Assembly: GCF_019112545.1 (NCBI RefSeq)
Contig: NW_025064881.1
Location: 2,020,591-2,084,590 of the forward strand
DNA length: 64,000 nucleotides
Direction: 5' to 3'
Origin: Guyanagaster necrorhizus
Taxonomy: Eukaryota; Basidiomycota; Agaricomycetes; Agaricales; Physalacriaceae
Positions 40,149 through 54,885 of this stretch are shown here, in pieces. Numbering within the stretch: the stretch's first letter is position 1; each line of letters opens with the position of its first letter. The notes beneath the pieces are model-generated. The model was not told the origin of the DNA. It searched no databases and worked only from the letters and a program-made list of their open reading frames with translations. A program made the translations under genes and the position numbers.

Positions 40149-40246
40149 TGTCGCTGAGCAAAAGAGGCGACGTCACGCTGTGACCATGTGAAGAGACGCA
40201 CAGCCTCAACACACAGCCACATCACTTGCCGCTCTGACGTCCGTCC
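40149..40246. promoter_or_regulatory. Compact divergent promoter, Nxt1-type gene and ISC1
   Basis: Only 98 bases separate the two start codons. Both core promoters and 5' leaders must lie here or overlap the neighbouring gene. No TATA box is visible. Confidence 0.6.
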
Positions 40247-41772
40247 ATGGTGGAGACCCAGCTTCGAGTTCTGACGCTAAATTGCTGGTTCGCTTATTTT
40301 GCCTTTTTAATTTCTGCAAAATTTCTGACCTGGAGCACTCAGGGGACTGAAGTATGTCTCCAAAAATCGCTTTGAGCGTATCCGAGCTATCGCCAGTGAG
40401 CTCAGCAATGCCGACTACGATATTATAACACTGCAGGAGCTGTGGGTCTTCTCCGACTACGTGCATGTTAGAGAGTCCGTGTCGAAGCGTCTGCCGTACT
40501 CCAAATTCTTCTATAGGTACACTGCCAGTATATGTATATGGACGCGTGCTTACATCGTGTTCACTAGCGGAGCTCTCGGTTCTGGCCTGGCCATATTCAC
40601 TCGGTTTCCTATTATCGCGACCTCGGTACATCCTTATTCCTTGAACGGAGCGCCCATAGACGTTGTTGCCGGCGACTGGTTCGTTGGCAAGGCCGCCACA
40701 AGTGTGGTCGTCTTACATCCAGTCTTGGGCCAGGTCCAGATATTTAACACGCATGTCAGTCATCTTTTCTTTCTTTGTGGAAAGTTCATCTGACACTGGT
40801 CTTGTCTAGCTTTTTGCCAAGGGAGGAGAAGAGGGACCCGAGCATAACAGAGCTCATAGACTCGTCAACGCGTGGGAGTTTGCAAAACTTGCGCGTCAGG
40901 CTGCGGAACTCGGACGCTACGTGGTTGCGGTATGGTTCCCCTGTGTAAATAATATGTACACTTATATCTTTTTGAAGGCTGGCGATTTCAACAGCATTCC
41001 GACGACATTACCCATGACAATCATTCGGGACCATGCCTCACTACTTGATTCATGGGCTGTGACACATTCCAGCCTTCCGTCTTCAAGTATTATACCTCCA
41101 CCACATGAAGCTATCACCAGATTTGGTGTAACCGCAGACTCGCCCATGAATTCATACTCCGTTGGAAAACCCCTCGATCCGTACGCTCGCAAATTCTGGG
41201 GCAAGAGACTGGATTACATATTCTACCGTCAACCTTTGCGGCCCTCATCAATCCCTCAGCTGAAATGTACAGATTGCAAAGTTGTCCTCACTCACAAGGT
41301 TCCTGGAACCTCTCATTCCTTCTCGGATCATTTTGGCCTTGAAGCAACTTTAGAAATTCAACAGGTGGAGGCTGCGCCTCTGGATTCTGATTTGCATGGA
41401 GAAAATCTCGACGTTTCTTCTTCATCTATTCCATTTAGGCATTCAACAGAACTTTCCAACGCTGCAATAACGACTACCATTCAAGCCTTGGGCGCGTGTT
41501 ATAACTTTTCACGTTATCGCGCACGCCGCGAGCTATATGTGTTTGGCTTATGTCTGATTATTCTCGTTGCCATTGTCATCGGCTCATCATGGCTACCGCA
41601 TCCCTGGATCAATCCCATTTTTCTACTTTTTACCATTTTCATCGCCTGGTTGGCGACGACAATGCTCTACGAAGGATTCTTGTATGGTCAATGGGAATGC
41701 AACGCGCTCATGAACGTTGTAGAAGAGCTGGAGATATACAAAAAGGGCCTAGAGTTACGAGTTGGGGCATAG
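40247..41772 (+). CDS. ISC1: Inositol phosphosphingolipid phospholipase C / neutral sphingomyelinase
   Basis: Five exons (40247-40287, 40343-40516, 40568-40754, 40810-40929, 40978-41772) give 438 residues. The enzyme hydrolyses inositol phosphosphingolipids to ceramide at membranes. The endonuclease/exonuclease/phosphatase fold is marked by VLTLNCWGLKYVSK, DIITLQELWV, GSGLAIFTRFP, IFNTHLFAK, AGDFNSIP and the catalytic SFSDHFGLEA. Two C-terminal membrane helices (FGLCLIILVAIVIGSSW and PIFLLFTIFIAWLATTML) end in a short helical tail, as in yeast Isc1. The whole catalytic set of residues appears intact. Confidence 0.93.
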
Positions 41773-42034
41773 TCGTAGTACTTAGGACAGGATGTAGAGT
41801 GTATGATATAATCAGATGCATTGTTTGACTAGAAGGCAACTCGATAAACATGTTTTCTGCTGACTCATTATCGCGAAAACAAAGTGCGTTCGTTGGTGTA
41901 TATCATCAGAATCTCGACCATCTACCTTTCTCAGCAACCCGATACAGGTGTGTAATAATTTGCGCCACCTGACATTTGGCCAATAGTAACACGCACGACT
42001 CTCATTCAATTGCAGCCCATTGCTCTCCATTAAT

Positions 42035-43755
<1,721 letters not shown>

Positions 43756-44163
43756 TGTACGGTAGTAAAAAATACCGTTTCCTGTGCGTCATGTATGCGA
43801 ATCGGATCCATGGCTCGTCGATGACAACTTTCCTGCTGATCGGAGCTTTTTTTTCTGCTGAACACGCGCATTGACAGATGATCGCGGTTCTCATGGTCCG
43901 ATTGGTGCAATACATACAAGCAGCGGCTCAGAACAGAAAGAAAAAGCAGTGGAAATCACATGAAAGTTTGCATAAGGAACATAACCAGATCCGGTACGGC
44001 TTTACCATTAGGGGCTGTTGCCCCTCAACATCTGCGTCTGCTCCGCTTCTAATAAAACACTTCGCTCGATCATCGTTGTCCTTTCCCTCTGTCGCCAGCG
44101 CCAGTCGAGCACTCTATCATCCCTTTCTTACGATTGTCTACTGCAGCACAACCTCTTTGCACC
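43756..44163. other. Intergenic, nothing recognised
   Basis: About 400 bases between two plus-strand genes. It presumably holds the terminator of the aminopeptidase gene and the promoter of the hydrolase gene. No frame is supported. Confidence 0.35.
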
Positions 44164-46295
44164 ATGTCTTTCATCTCGAGCCCTCGTATCGGTGAAACAT
44201 GCAATAGTTCCTGTGCTGCTCACTGTATCATTCATGAAGCTGCGCGAAAGCAGCTTCATGCCCTGATTGATCACTATGCGACACCAGGAGTGGCGCCGCC
44301 CTCCGCTCGCATGCTACCTCGACTGAAGATTCAGGACAAACCTTCGCTCAGACTATGGGATTGGTGGAAGTATGGGTGGTTTGTGGCAAGCAAAGGTGGT
44401 TTTCATTATATTCTGTTTCTTCACCGTCCTTACTCTCTTCAATAGCAACTCAGATGACTGGAGATGTACTAACTCATGCGCTCTGGGGACCCCGCAAGAA
44501 GTCGTGGGGTATTGAGATGACCTTGATATCAGGTCTAATGCGTGGCGCCGGGCGCCACACTGCGCTTATGGATCTTGTAGGCGCAGGTTCGCCGTGTTCA
44601 CATTTTGAATACTGACATGATTTTCTTCAAGCCTTCCATTCGTCTTTTCATGGGTCTTGGAGGACTTGCCCCTCTGCCTTCCGATGCACTCGTTACTCCT
44701 GTTACCTTCCGCGTTCGAAAGCGGCGGTTGCGAGGCATTCTTGCGGATTTCGATAGCAAAGAAACCGGACGTCGGGAACTATCCGGTGAATGGGTAGTTG
44801 CGAAGAAGACTTGGCACAGATTACAATCGGAATGGAAAGCGTCCCAATCCGGTCGTAAAGGATCTGGTCAGTCTCCTAGGCCAGGAAAGAAGACTGAACG
44901 GGTTGTGTTATACATCCACGGGGGTATGTGTGGATTGTTTTTCTCATGTGGAATTTAGTTCTGACCCCTGAAAGGTGCCTACTATGTTGGCAGTCCGGCA
45001 TCTCAAAGGCAGATCTCAGTACCCTTGGCTCAACATACTGATGCGCGCGTTTTTGGCAAGTCTACCCTATCACTGGTCGCCAGACCTAGTCTTTAATACA
45101 ATTTCATTTTCGCAGCCCTTGATTATCGGCTTGCACCTGAAAGTCAATTTCCCGGCCCTCTTCATGACGCCGTGAGCGGGTATCTGAGGTTGGTCGAAGA
45201 CTTGAATATCCCATCAGGCAACATCATCGTTAGCGGCGATAGTGCGGGGGGCGGCTTATCACTTGCATTGCTGTTGTACTTGAGGGATAATGACTACCCA
45301 ATGCCGGGTGGTGCCATCCTAATGTCTCCGTGGGTTGGTAAGTACACTGACATTATATCTTGACTTCTCTGAACTGGATTATCTGCAGATCTGACCATGA
45401 GCTGTGAATCATGGGACTCGAATGCGGGGTTCGATGTTATCCCTGTTTTCTCTCCTGCGGATTATATGAATCCTGTGGCTCAATATTTAGGCCCATACGT
45501 GGAAAGATACTTGACGCATCCATACGCCAGTCCGTTGTTCGGCGACCTCAAAGGGCTTCCTCCTCTTCTCATCCAGTCTGGTGACTCCGAAGTGCTAAGA
45601 GATGAGATAACATTATTCGCTCACAAAGCCACCTTGGCTGGCGTCGAAGTACGTCATGAACTCTACGAGGATGCGGTCAGATTATGTATTATACATATGC
45701 GTCCAATCATTTACATCTCTTTCAGGTCCATGTTTTCCAACTCTTTCCCTTCCTCGAAACTTGCGCTCGTGCATTTATGTCGATGGACGTATTTGTACAT
45801 CAAGTTCTTCCTAGCTTCGAGAGTCGATCTCCCCAAGTCATTGCTCCTAACGCAGAGGAAGTCATGGCAGTTGAGATCGACAACGACAACGCCGTTGTTC
45901 TCAACTGTGAAGGAATCGCCACTCCCATTGCAGCCGAGGGAGTCAAAGAAAACTTGGAGCATTGTTCGGATGACGACTGTGTCCCATCTACACCTTCATT
46001 GGCCTCTAATGGCGGAAATAAGCGAAGACCACTCCCTCTCTCACTTACCAAGCCACCTGGTCAGCGTCCGAAGTCATTCCATGGTACGGTCCCTGAAAAA
46101 CACAATGGGAATACAGCTCAATATATAATACCTCATCCTGATTGGGAAAGTGTACCTGGTCAGGCTCCTTCTCCTTCGCTTCGCCGCTCTTTCAAGCGGA
46201 CGACTAGCTACTCTGATATCTCTCGTCTGATTGAAAACTGGACCCATTCAGGTCCGGCCAACCAGACGCTGATGTACAGACACCCAGAGCCTTAA
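44164..46295 (+). CDS. HSL-type alpha/beta hydrolase with long C-terminal tail
   Basis: Seven exons (44164-44395, 44446-44576, 44632-44923, 44975-45055, 45116-45337, 45389-45675, 45726-46295) give 604 residues. The oxyanion motif YIHGGAYYVGS, DARVFALDYRLAPE, the nucleophile motif VSGDSAGGGLSLALLL, ILMSPWVDLT, PLLIQSGDSEVLRDE with the likely acid, and YEDAVHVFQ with the likely histidine mark the hormone-sensitive lipase family of esterases. The substrate cannot be told. Intron 4 (45056-45115) has a GC donor (gcaagt) and is required by phase. About 190 residues after the fold are hydrophilic and Ser/Pro-rich, containing RRSFKRTTSYSDISRLIENW near the end. This recalls the motif in the kinase tail. 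The N-terminal half has one hydrophobic segment. Confidence 0.9.
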
Positions 46296-47032
46296 TTTTT
46301 CCTCTGACACCTACTGGGTTTGGGATCTCTACCTGACAAGCAGAAAGATGGTACCTGACGGCTGCTTTATACTTAGTACTGACATAATGTATAATACTGA
46401 TCTATGGTAAATCGTCTCAGTGCGATTCCTAATATGAAATACGACGTATCCAGCTAGTTTTTATAGATGTTGACTGGGTTCCTCTTTAGAATAACGCGGC
46501 ATGAGTTCAACGACAGTCTATATCGTAGCTTGTTAGGTTCAAGTCGCATGCCATTCGTCGCGATCATGTGGCCACCTTGGTTGTCCGCATTGCTTAGGAT
46601 TTCTAGTATAACCGTGAACAGCGTAGGATAAGCATCATGTTTGGTTACTTGAACGTCACGGAGAATAGGCGACGATAGACGGTAAAAATATGCATTCGCA
46701 GGTTACGTACTCAGTGACTGGGTTTTCTTTGGCATTTGTCTTCCTTGTAGGCGTCCCATGGATCCGTGAGCTTTTCGACTTCCGAGTCGGCGTGGAACAC
46801 CACAGTCGAAATTAGGGCTTGTCCAAGCAAACTCCGATTCTACTCCGATGCCATGCAACAATGCGAAATCAGCAGGTTTAAATATTCCCTAATCTCAGAT
46901 CTCAGGCTCCACCATAGCAACCCGTCAACATTCTTTGAAAGTGCATCAACGGCCTTAATGTCGTCGCCCGACCATCCAACGCATAAAATTAGTATCCCGG
47001 CTATAATACAACGGCAGATAAATTATATATGA
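46296..47032. other. Convergent intergenic region
   Basis: About 740 AT-rich bases between convergent genes, which should hold both 3' ends. A plus-strand 88-codon frame at 46766-47032 has no support. Confidence 0.4.
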
Positions 47033-48724
47033 TCACTCGAACAATTTCTCGAATTTGCGAATGCACGATTGAGGACGGTAATCTGTGCCATTCAGCAGTG
47101 AGTAAGGAGCATGGATACAGCCTATAAGCTTTTACCTATGTTTTCGCCGGCATTACAATCGCAGTTCTTATTTTCTCTATCATCTCCTGCAGGACAGTGT
47201 TGGAAAGGTTCGTGGCGGTAGCCGATGTCACGGAAGAAATGCAGTTTTTCTTTGGGCGAGAAAAGTGCTGCTGCAATGGAGTGGACAGGGGCGTCGCCCC
47301 ATCGCTGGGGTGATAAGATTAAGAGTGCTCCTTCATCGACAAGATGCAACATACCTCGTAATAAAACCCGCCTTTGGATTCTAGATAGTCGAAGAACTTT
47401 TGATATGCGTCACCCCTCCAGAAATCCATGTCCGCGATCTCGAAGTTACTCCAGACTTTAATTGGCTGAGACAATTTGTACGCCGAAACGAAATTTAACA
47501 ACGTACAGTGACATAGGTTGTATGATTTCCCTTGATTATCGCTAAGGTAATCCATTGCATTGGATTCTGAGATGTACTGAGGGAATAGCTTCATGAATTC
47601 TAAGATTATGTGTATCAAAGTTCGCGTAGGGAGGACAAGTAACATGATAACCTACCTTTCACAGTGGACCATAGGGTAGGAATTGTCTTTTCCCATTCAA
47701 GGAACGATATTGTAAAACCTAGAGATGTCATAAGAGGTCAGACTTCGCGACAGCAGTCGAACTCTCACCATAGATCTTGTCATTGTTCCTCATGAATTCA
47801 AATGGATCGTATGTGACATCGCAGAGGATTTTGATATCAGGTCTATAGATAATTTGTTAGCCAGAAATACACATCTTAAATCCTTTACCCACTCCACTCT
47901 CCAATAGTACCGATACGGTTGAAGCAATGGATGGCGGAAGAAGAACTTGAATTCATCACTCCAGTCAGTCAACTGAGCAGTAAAGGGTCCGGTAAAGACT
48001 CACGCCAGAATTAAATCTGCACATATTTCGATATGGCACACTGTCTGCGAAGTGTAAGACATATAAACGACGTTCGCGAAAATACGGGACACACACCAGC
48101 ATATATAATCTTCGCAGCAGCCATTTTTTTCCGGCCCGCAGCAGCCAGGGTCTCATCTATCCAATGTGGTTGGTACCAGTGCTCTTTGGGTATCAACCCA
48201 AACGAAACAGGCGCAGGAATCGCTGCTGATACCCGACTTGAGAAACAGTCAAATACGTCGAGATGACGAGCGACGAAAGAAAAACCTTTTGAATTCATCG
48301 GTAAACTCCTCCTCGTTCAAAAATACCCAAGGATACCCAAAACGGCGATTGAAGCGATTCTCCACGAAGCCAATGCTTGAAAGGGCGCCCTCGATATCTG
48401 AGTTCCGGCATAACATGACCATCGTAGCATTCTCTTTCCCTTCGCCGTTAGGTCGCGGCGGTGTTGGAATAGATGGGAGGTCGGCCAGTTCAGAGGGCAC
48501 ACCTACTTTGACGGTGGCAGTCGGATCCGGAATCTCGACGTCAATTATTTCATTGTCCATTGCAACCCGCCAGCTATGATATTCTCCAAGCAGGTAGGTC
48601 ACGTAGATGACACCAACCTGAAGAAGATCAATGAATAGCTAGTAAGTATGAGAGTATCTCTTACCACGGCGGCACCAACGAATCCATAGCGCTTACGACC
48701 TGGAAGAACAGCAGGTATCCTCAT
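47033..48724 (-). CDS. Kre2/Mnt1-type alpha-1,2-mannosyltransferase (GT15)
   Basis: Eleven exons on the minus strand (48724-48665, 48617-48286, 48236-48097, 48044-48004, 47945-47893, 47842-47769, 47718-47656, 47599-47507, 47455-47355, 47304-47136, 47082-47033) give 391 residues. The enzyme adds mannose to N- and O-linked glycans in the Golgi. A short cytoplasmic start and a signal-anchor (YGFVGAAVVGVIYVTYLL) make it a type II membrane protein. Family segments include MLCRNSDIEGALSS, NRRFGYPWVFLNEEEFT, GLIPKEHWYQPHWID, SVPYRNMCRFNSG, the catalytic YYWRVEPDIK, YNLCHFWSNFEIADMDFW and FYYERWGDAPVHSIAAALF with the C-terminal cysteines. All catalytic positions I can see are kept. Confidence 0.94.
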
Positions 48725-51153
48725 ACCACCCAAATCGCGTAGTCCCGGTTGGTCGTTTTTGGAGAAATGGACTGTGTGAATTTCTCGGCCACCATCACCT
48801 GCGCATGCATAATATATATAAAGGCTGCGCAGTCACAGATATATTTTTAGGGTCACCGACGACCGGAATTTCGAATGGCACAGACTGCTGCACAGTAGAA
48901 TTCAACATCCGCAGAGGTTAACGTTAATTTAGGGCCTGGTAAGGAATAAATCTAACTAGCAGCCGTATAGTTATCCATCCATGACTTGACCGCGAAACTT
49001 CCGCGAGTCTGGGAAGTACCAAAGCGGGCTCGAGGGGCTGCGCGGTCCGACGATCCGCAGGCTACTTACCCCTCGCTCGTCCGCATCCATCGCCGCAATA
49101 ACTCCACAACGTTTGTCTTCCACCTTTTTTTTTTTTTCATCCGTTGCTGCCACGAACTGTCTAAATGTCGACATCCCACCTTTACGGATCCTGCAGTTAA
49201 CATGAAATACGAAGATCGTGGCTAGAAATCAGGGATATGCCGATGCCGTTTGCAATACTAAGATTCACCCAGGACAGTCCTAACTCCACTAGTCCAGATA
49301 GACCTGGTTGACCCCCACCGAGCAGGGCTCTTATACGGAGTCTCTGCTCGAGTCAGCCACAATGATGGATATCAAACCACGTACGTTGATCCTCAGAGCC
49401 CGTCATGCGCAACGTCGATAGCTTCTACTTTCCATGAAAAATTTGGCCCGGGAAAACTCTCACAGCGCCCGTTGTCTGTCGATTTGTGAGCGAGAACAGG
49501 TGATAATATCTGCAAGAACATTGCTACGGCCTCTAAGGGGATGATATGGGCCACTTTCACTGTCCAGCATCACAATGCAAAGTAATGGAGAGTTCCCAAG
49601 ACTCTGTCCACCGTCTGTCACCTTCACAAAGCTTTTCATCTCTGCTCCGAGGGGCACTCGGGTTCTCAGTGACACTTTAGACTAAAAACTCAGAATGTTG
49701 CCGCTTCACAACATGGGATGGTTTCTCGTGATTTATCCAGAGGAACCGGGAATGGGTACGAGACAGTGATATCATTCTGTCTGGGATTCAGGTAGCCGCC
49801 GCACGCTCACGATGCTTACTTCTGGACGGTGAGATCGTAGCAACAAACCTGGATACCGCGTTAGCCTCGAATTTTCATTACCGAATTCCGGAGCATCCAC
49901 CTCGAATTGGGGCTCTGTCTTCGACCCGAAAACGCGCAATCATGTCTGTCCACATTCAATATTTAACACCAGCCGCCATCGGCTACCATAGAATAATCGG
50001 ACTCACAGGAAACCATGTCCATCCACGCTGTATGGTCTCGAAATCACCCGCTCAAGGCCTACAGACTCACATCCGTTCCCAGTTTCGTTATTCCTTGGTG
50101 ATATGGAATATTTTTATTCATTCACCACTGCAAAGACATCGCTCTCTAAGTCCTGAGGCTCATTTAAATTCCCGAGTGGAAAACCTTTGCGTGAATGGAC
50201 AGTTGGGGCCAGAAATGCACTTGAACAAATTCATAACGATAATGATAAATTCTTAAATTAAATTAGTATGGATCAGCTAGCCGACTGAATCTTCTTACAA
50301 TCTCAATCATAACTTCGCTTTCACCATTTCTTCAAGGGGAGGAGTCTTGTAATCCTCGTCCGCTTCCTCTCCACGGTCCCAGTCGTAGCAAAACAAAATT
50401 GGACCAAAGGCTATCGGAACTCCGCCGAAGACCTCACGAATCGGTCGTCTCTGCCCTTTAGGTTGGCGGCTTCGGTCCAGGGTGGTAATGGGTACAGGCT
50501 GACAAGCCAAAGAGGAGATATGAGCTTGAGCTTGAAGATCTGCATCCAAGGACCCAACCGCAAATTGCTTGCCTGGTATCGGTGTCATGGTTTTTGGTTA
50601 GGAGGTGTAGTCGGGACAACCAGGATTATACCGGGATCGGAATCATCGAACGAAGGTCGCTACTAGAATGAGTGTACTTGAACTCGAGCTTGATGTCTGG
50701 GTGCTGCGACGAGTGGAGATTCGTGTTTTCGCGAGGCAACTGCCACTGAGTACTACTGATACCCAAGAACGAGATACGTATACACACGGTTATATTCTGG
50801 TAGATTGCGTATATGCTCGTCAATGAATGTCCATGTGCGTTTGGCCCACCACTTACCTTCGCAAAGATATGATACTTCGCGGTATCTCCGCATTTCACAC
50901 GCCGTCAACGTTGGCTCCTGCCACCATCGTCTTCTTACCTCCTTCTGTCTATCGTTCCTCGCTGCTCACCGTTGGCTCGACGCGTACCCTTACGCGTATC
51001 TTGGGTCAATATTCATTTCTTGGCAAGTCTGATTCTATCGTGCCCAGCAATAAAGCTTGACTTGCAAATCGACCAGCAGCACTTTAGTGATACCAGTACC
51101 GCTGTTATACCAATCTTTATTTTCCAACTAAACCCTTAATATTTCCATCTATC
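48725..51153. other. Gene-poor stretch
   Basis: About 2.4 kb with only short frames, apart from one weak candidate at 50307-50683. A run of T lies near 49123-49137. No transposon terminal repeats, tRNA or conserved domain is recognised. The right end is the promoter of the F-box gene. Confidence 0.35.
50307..50683 (-). pseudogene. Possible 3' gene fragment
   Basis: A minus-strand segment is open over about 94 codons to a stop at 50307 and is protein-like (SLDADLQAQAHISSL, then VFGGVPIAFGPILFCYDW). It can splice to a short upstream piece reading RPSFDDSDPG, but no start or recognisable domain could be attached. It may be a remnant of a gene or a small unknown gene. Confidence 0.25.
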
Positions 51154-54100
51154 ATGAATTCCAACGCTTCGACGACGGCCCGCTCGCCCCAAAAATCCCC
51201 TAGTTTGGTTGCACACAGGACGGTCAAGCGATCTTCCATTCCTTCATTATCGTCTAATTCTGCCATTAAGGATAGACGAATATCAGCACCTCCTGGAGAG
51301 AGCGTTATTAGAGTATCGGCCTCACCACCATCCATGGCTGCGACGCCGACATCACCTACCCCCAACGGCGCGTGCGCTTCGACAAGCGGAGGCATTCCAC
51401 GGCTTAGAGCTACTCCATCTGTCATTTCAACGAAACGTTCTCTGGTTAAGACCATCTACGCTCCTTCGAATACATCTCCCCAAGCGCGTGTTACAAACGA
51501 GAATTCAACTTCGACAACTACCCCACCACGTGCCCAGCTCAGCCCACTGGCCACACCACCTTCACGCATACGCAAAACACCCACGTTCTCCCCCGAACAG
51601 AGCCTTTCGCCTTCTAGCCATCTATCCTCACCTTCAAAGTCTCTTCTCGAAAGGCACTCCTCAACTCCCAAGACTACCTCACCGCGTTCCACGCTCGGAC
51701 AGAGTCCCTTATCCAAAAATGGCACTCCCAACTCCATGTATCGTTCTTCTACATTAGTGCCCATGCCGATCCCAGAGCAGCCAAAGTTACTATCACAATC
51801 TGCCGCCCTCCTCTCTCTTACTGAAAAAAGCACCGGGTACGGAAGCCCCGAGAATCACTTCTTTTCCACCTCGGCTATGATCCCCTCTGTCTGGGCTACC
51901 GATGACGATAACACAACTCTGGACATGGTCACAGAAGACGGAGACGAATACGAGGGTGACGAAGAGCTTGCAGGTCTCTTGAGCCAGATTTCATCTCTTC
52001 ATTCGCGCAAGATTACGTCATATAAGAGACTGCTGGAGCGTGCACAACTCTCGTCGGCAGCTCAATTGCATGCACTGCAAGCGGAGATACAGATTCTGAA
52101 AGAGCAGTTACAGAATGGAGGTGGGCATACTCACAATCCAGTGCCCATGATATCTGGCGAAGGCTTCTGTAGACAATGCCGTAAGAAGAAAGGATATTGG
52201 GACGGATACAGAGGGGAAGATGACGAGGACGACGAAGGAGTTGATGATGATCTTGCATTCGTTTTAAAAGGTAAAGGCAAGTATAATTTTGACGAGAAAG
52301 CTGTGCGGAGGATAGTCCGACATATGGGAAGGGCAGCCAGAGGCCGATTGTACGTGTTCTCGTGTTCTCGTCATTATGCATTAACCCTAAACGATCTGTT
52401 AGAATTGGAATCATATTAGGAGCGTGTCACCCTGGTGATATCCCGCTCCAAATTCTCCTCCTCCAACGTTACCTAAAATCAACATATGATGTCCTTGGGA
52501 ATCTCTCCCCAGAATTGTCTCTACGGATTCTGAAGGAGTTTAGTGTATCGCAGTTGCTTGGACTGGCGGCAGTCTCCAAGAAGTGGTACGCGATGGTACA
52601 TCACGCATCTGTTTGGAGATACCACTGTCTCAGAGTAACGGCAAATGATCCCGTCCCACTCAAATGGCCTGACGATGACACAGGATGGTTCCCACTCTAC
52701 CGCTCTCTCCACCACCTCCACTCTAACCTTGCCAATGCGCTTCCTCAGTCTATCTTGTTTTTGAATGGGCATACTAACTTTGTGACGACCCTCATACTGA
52801 AGGGGAGACGGTTAGTCAGTGGGAGCTATGATGAGACGATTCGGTTCTGGGAGTTGCCAGAGAGAGGTGTGGGGGTGGGGATGAATGCGGCTGCCATCAG
52901 AGTATCTGGCGGAAGTCAAATGGATGTAGATGGTAAGTTTAATGAGTTGGATATGTGATCTTATGGACTAATGGTTGGCTTGAGGTCTGGCCCAATGTAA
53001 AAAGGTGCTGAGAGTTGGCAAAGTTGTTAGTTGTATTGATTGGTTAATTGAAGAAGGCAAGTTTTCATTTTTTTCTCAATTTCCAATCTCCTGACGTGTA
53101 TCGCAGAGGTATTTGTGGTCGGATTCCACGCTGTTGGGTAAGTTCTAAGAGGATTGAGATCAATCCATTCTGACCGCATCCGCCGTCAGACGTGTCCATC
53201 TTTTCTCTTCCTTAACATACACTTCTCTTCAACAACTTGCTGGACATCTCAACGGTATCCGCGCTGTAGCTCTGAGTTCCAAGAATCTAGTCTCCGCAGG
53301 TAAAGTGACTATGAGTGACTGAAACGTTTTTTGTTGATATTTTCCAAAGGTGCCGATAAAGCACTTGTTTGTTGGGATTGGCGCGCCGGGACGAAAATTG
53401 TTCGTTTCGGGCAGCAGACTACAATCAATATCGGCGTCCAAATCATCGCCGGCTCGACAAATAACGAGGGTGAACGGGTTGTCAGCGTCACCATTGACGG
53501 AGTTGTACGGGTATTCAGTATTCGTGCGTTTTATCTGTGCTCTGTTTAGTTGATGACTAAAAAGCTTCTCAGAGCGAAGAGAAATGATGTCACAATTCAA
53601 GCTATCTGATCTTGGTGGCATTGATCCTGTGCTGAACGCAAAACTGCACAATATCGGCGCCGCCCCTAATAACATGTTACAGTACGTAATTCTATGTCGG
53701 ATGCAAAGCTGCAGAGCCGATTTTACTGTCGTAGATGGTTTGCTGCCAAAGGCACGCAAATGACCGTGTGTCTCTACTCATGTCTGTTTGGAATGACTGC
53801 TCATGGAATCTTGTAGTGTGCTACCAAGTCGATTGTCATGCATCTTCAATGGCAAGAGGAATCTGAAGACCCTATTTCGAAAACTACATCTAGCAAATTA
53901 ATGGGGCCGCCTTCTCCAAAGATCACTTCTCCGATATCATTGTCTGCAAGCCTGAGTAAAGTTCCGGCTACTCCTCGTACTCGTGCAGTTTCATCTATGG
54001 CCCGCTCTACGTCACTTGTCATATCCAATTCACAATCTTCCTCTCGGCGCCCGTCTCTAATAGCCAGCGTTTCGAGTGCCTCTGCTACTAAAAGCAAATT

Positions 54101-54885
54101 AAGTATGAGCTCTACCACGCGGGCTAGGACATCTAGCACGTCTATTAGCCCGACGTCGACAAGGACCGGGACACCCGCGGGGCTGTTCCCCATCAGATTT
54201 GGCAGAGCGGCGATTTTAACTGCGCCGCCGAAATTGGTTGCAATGGTGGAGACGCCTGATGTGGCCATGGGGGCAGTCGACCCAAGGAAAAAGAGAGTGG
54301 TAACTGCTACAAGATTCAGTTCTCGGGCGGGTGCCGACAGAAGAGTAAGCGCCTTGTTTCCATTTTGCTCTCTGTTGACCCGTGTTATGGCCAGATGTTC
54401 ATGTCTATTCACGAAGACAAGGAGCAGCGCCATACCGGAAACGACTCTTTGGAAGTAGATGTGGACCTGGATCTGGTTCTAGGGATTACGTCGAGGAATT
54501 CTTCGCCTTCAGTGGATATAGATACCACCGTCACTCCCGTCACGGGCGCATGGGCTGCTTTGGCTAATGCTGACAGTGAGACTGGTTCTTCGGTGAAGGG
54601 TTTAATTGGATCCCTACCTCCTAAATTCCAAGGATTGGCAACGCCTGAGAAAAATCCAATGTCGATGCAGTTGAGCCATGAAGAGGTTGTGATAGGGTGT
54701 GCAGATGGAACTATTTAGTACGCTGCATTCTCTCTGGTATTTTGTGACACCACTGAGTTGAACTTTACAGCGTCATGAATTTCGTTGGTTACGAGTATCA
54801 GAAGCCTAGACAGCGGCCAGGGTCTGTCGAAGTGTCTTCCGACGATATTGATATCGATGACGAGACCATCAGCGAATCAGACTAA
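51154..54885 (+). CDS. F-box and WD40-repeat protein
   Basis: Eleven exons (51154-52349, 52403-52932, 52985-53056, 53107-53137, 53190-53299, 53350-53523, 53573-53681, 53735-53765, 53817-54344, 54395-54717, 54771-54885) give 1072 residues. The first 260 residues are Ser/Thr/Pro-rich, followed by a coiled coil ([20 protein letters not shown] and on) and an acidic patch. The F-box reads [20 protein letters not shown] then [19 protein letters not shown]. The WD repeats include [31 protein letters not shown] and [20 protein letters not shown]. Such proteins are substrate receptors of SCF ubiquitin ligases; the target is unknown. The intron at 53057-53106 has a GC donor and is fixed by phase on both sides. 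A long disordered stretch separates the propeller from a last strand-like segment, [16 protein letters not shown]. Confidence 0.88.

Noticed and set aside
53838..54458. Reading through the intron at 54345 in the F-box gene
   Set aside because: The continued frame gives an unrelated tail and a stop. The GT-AG splice into [10 protein letters not shown] keeps a long open frame to the final exon.
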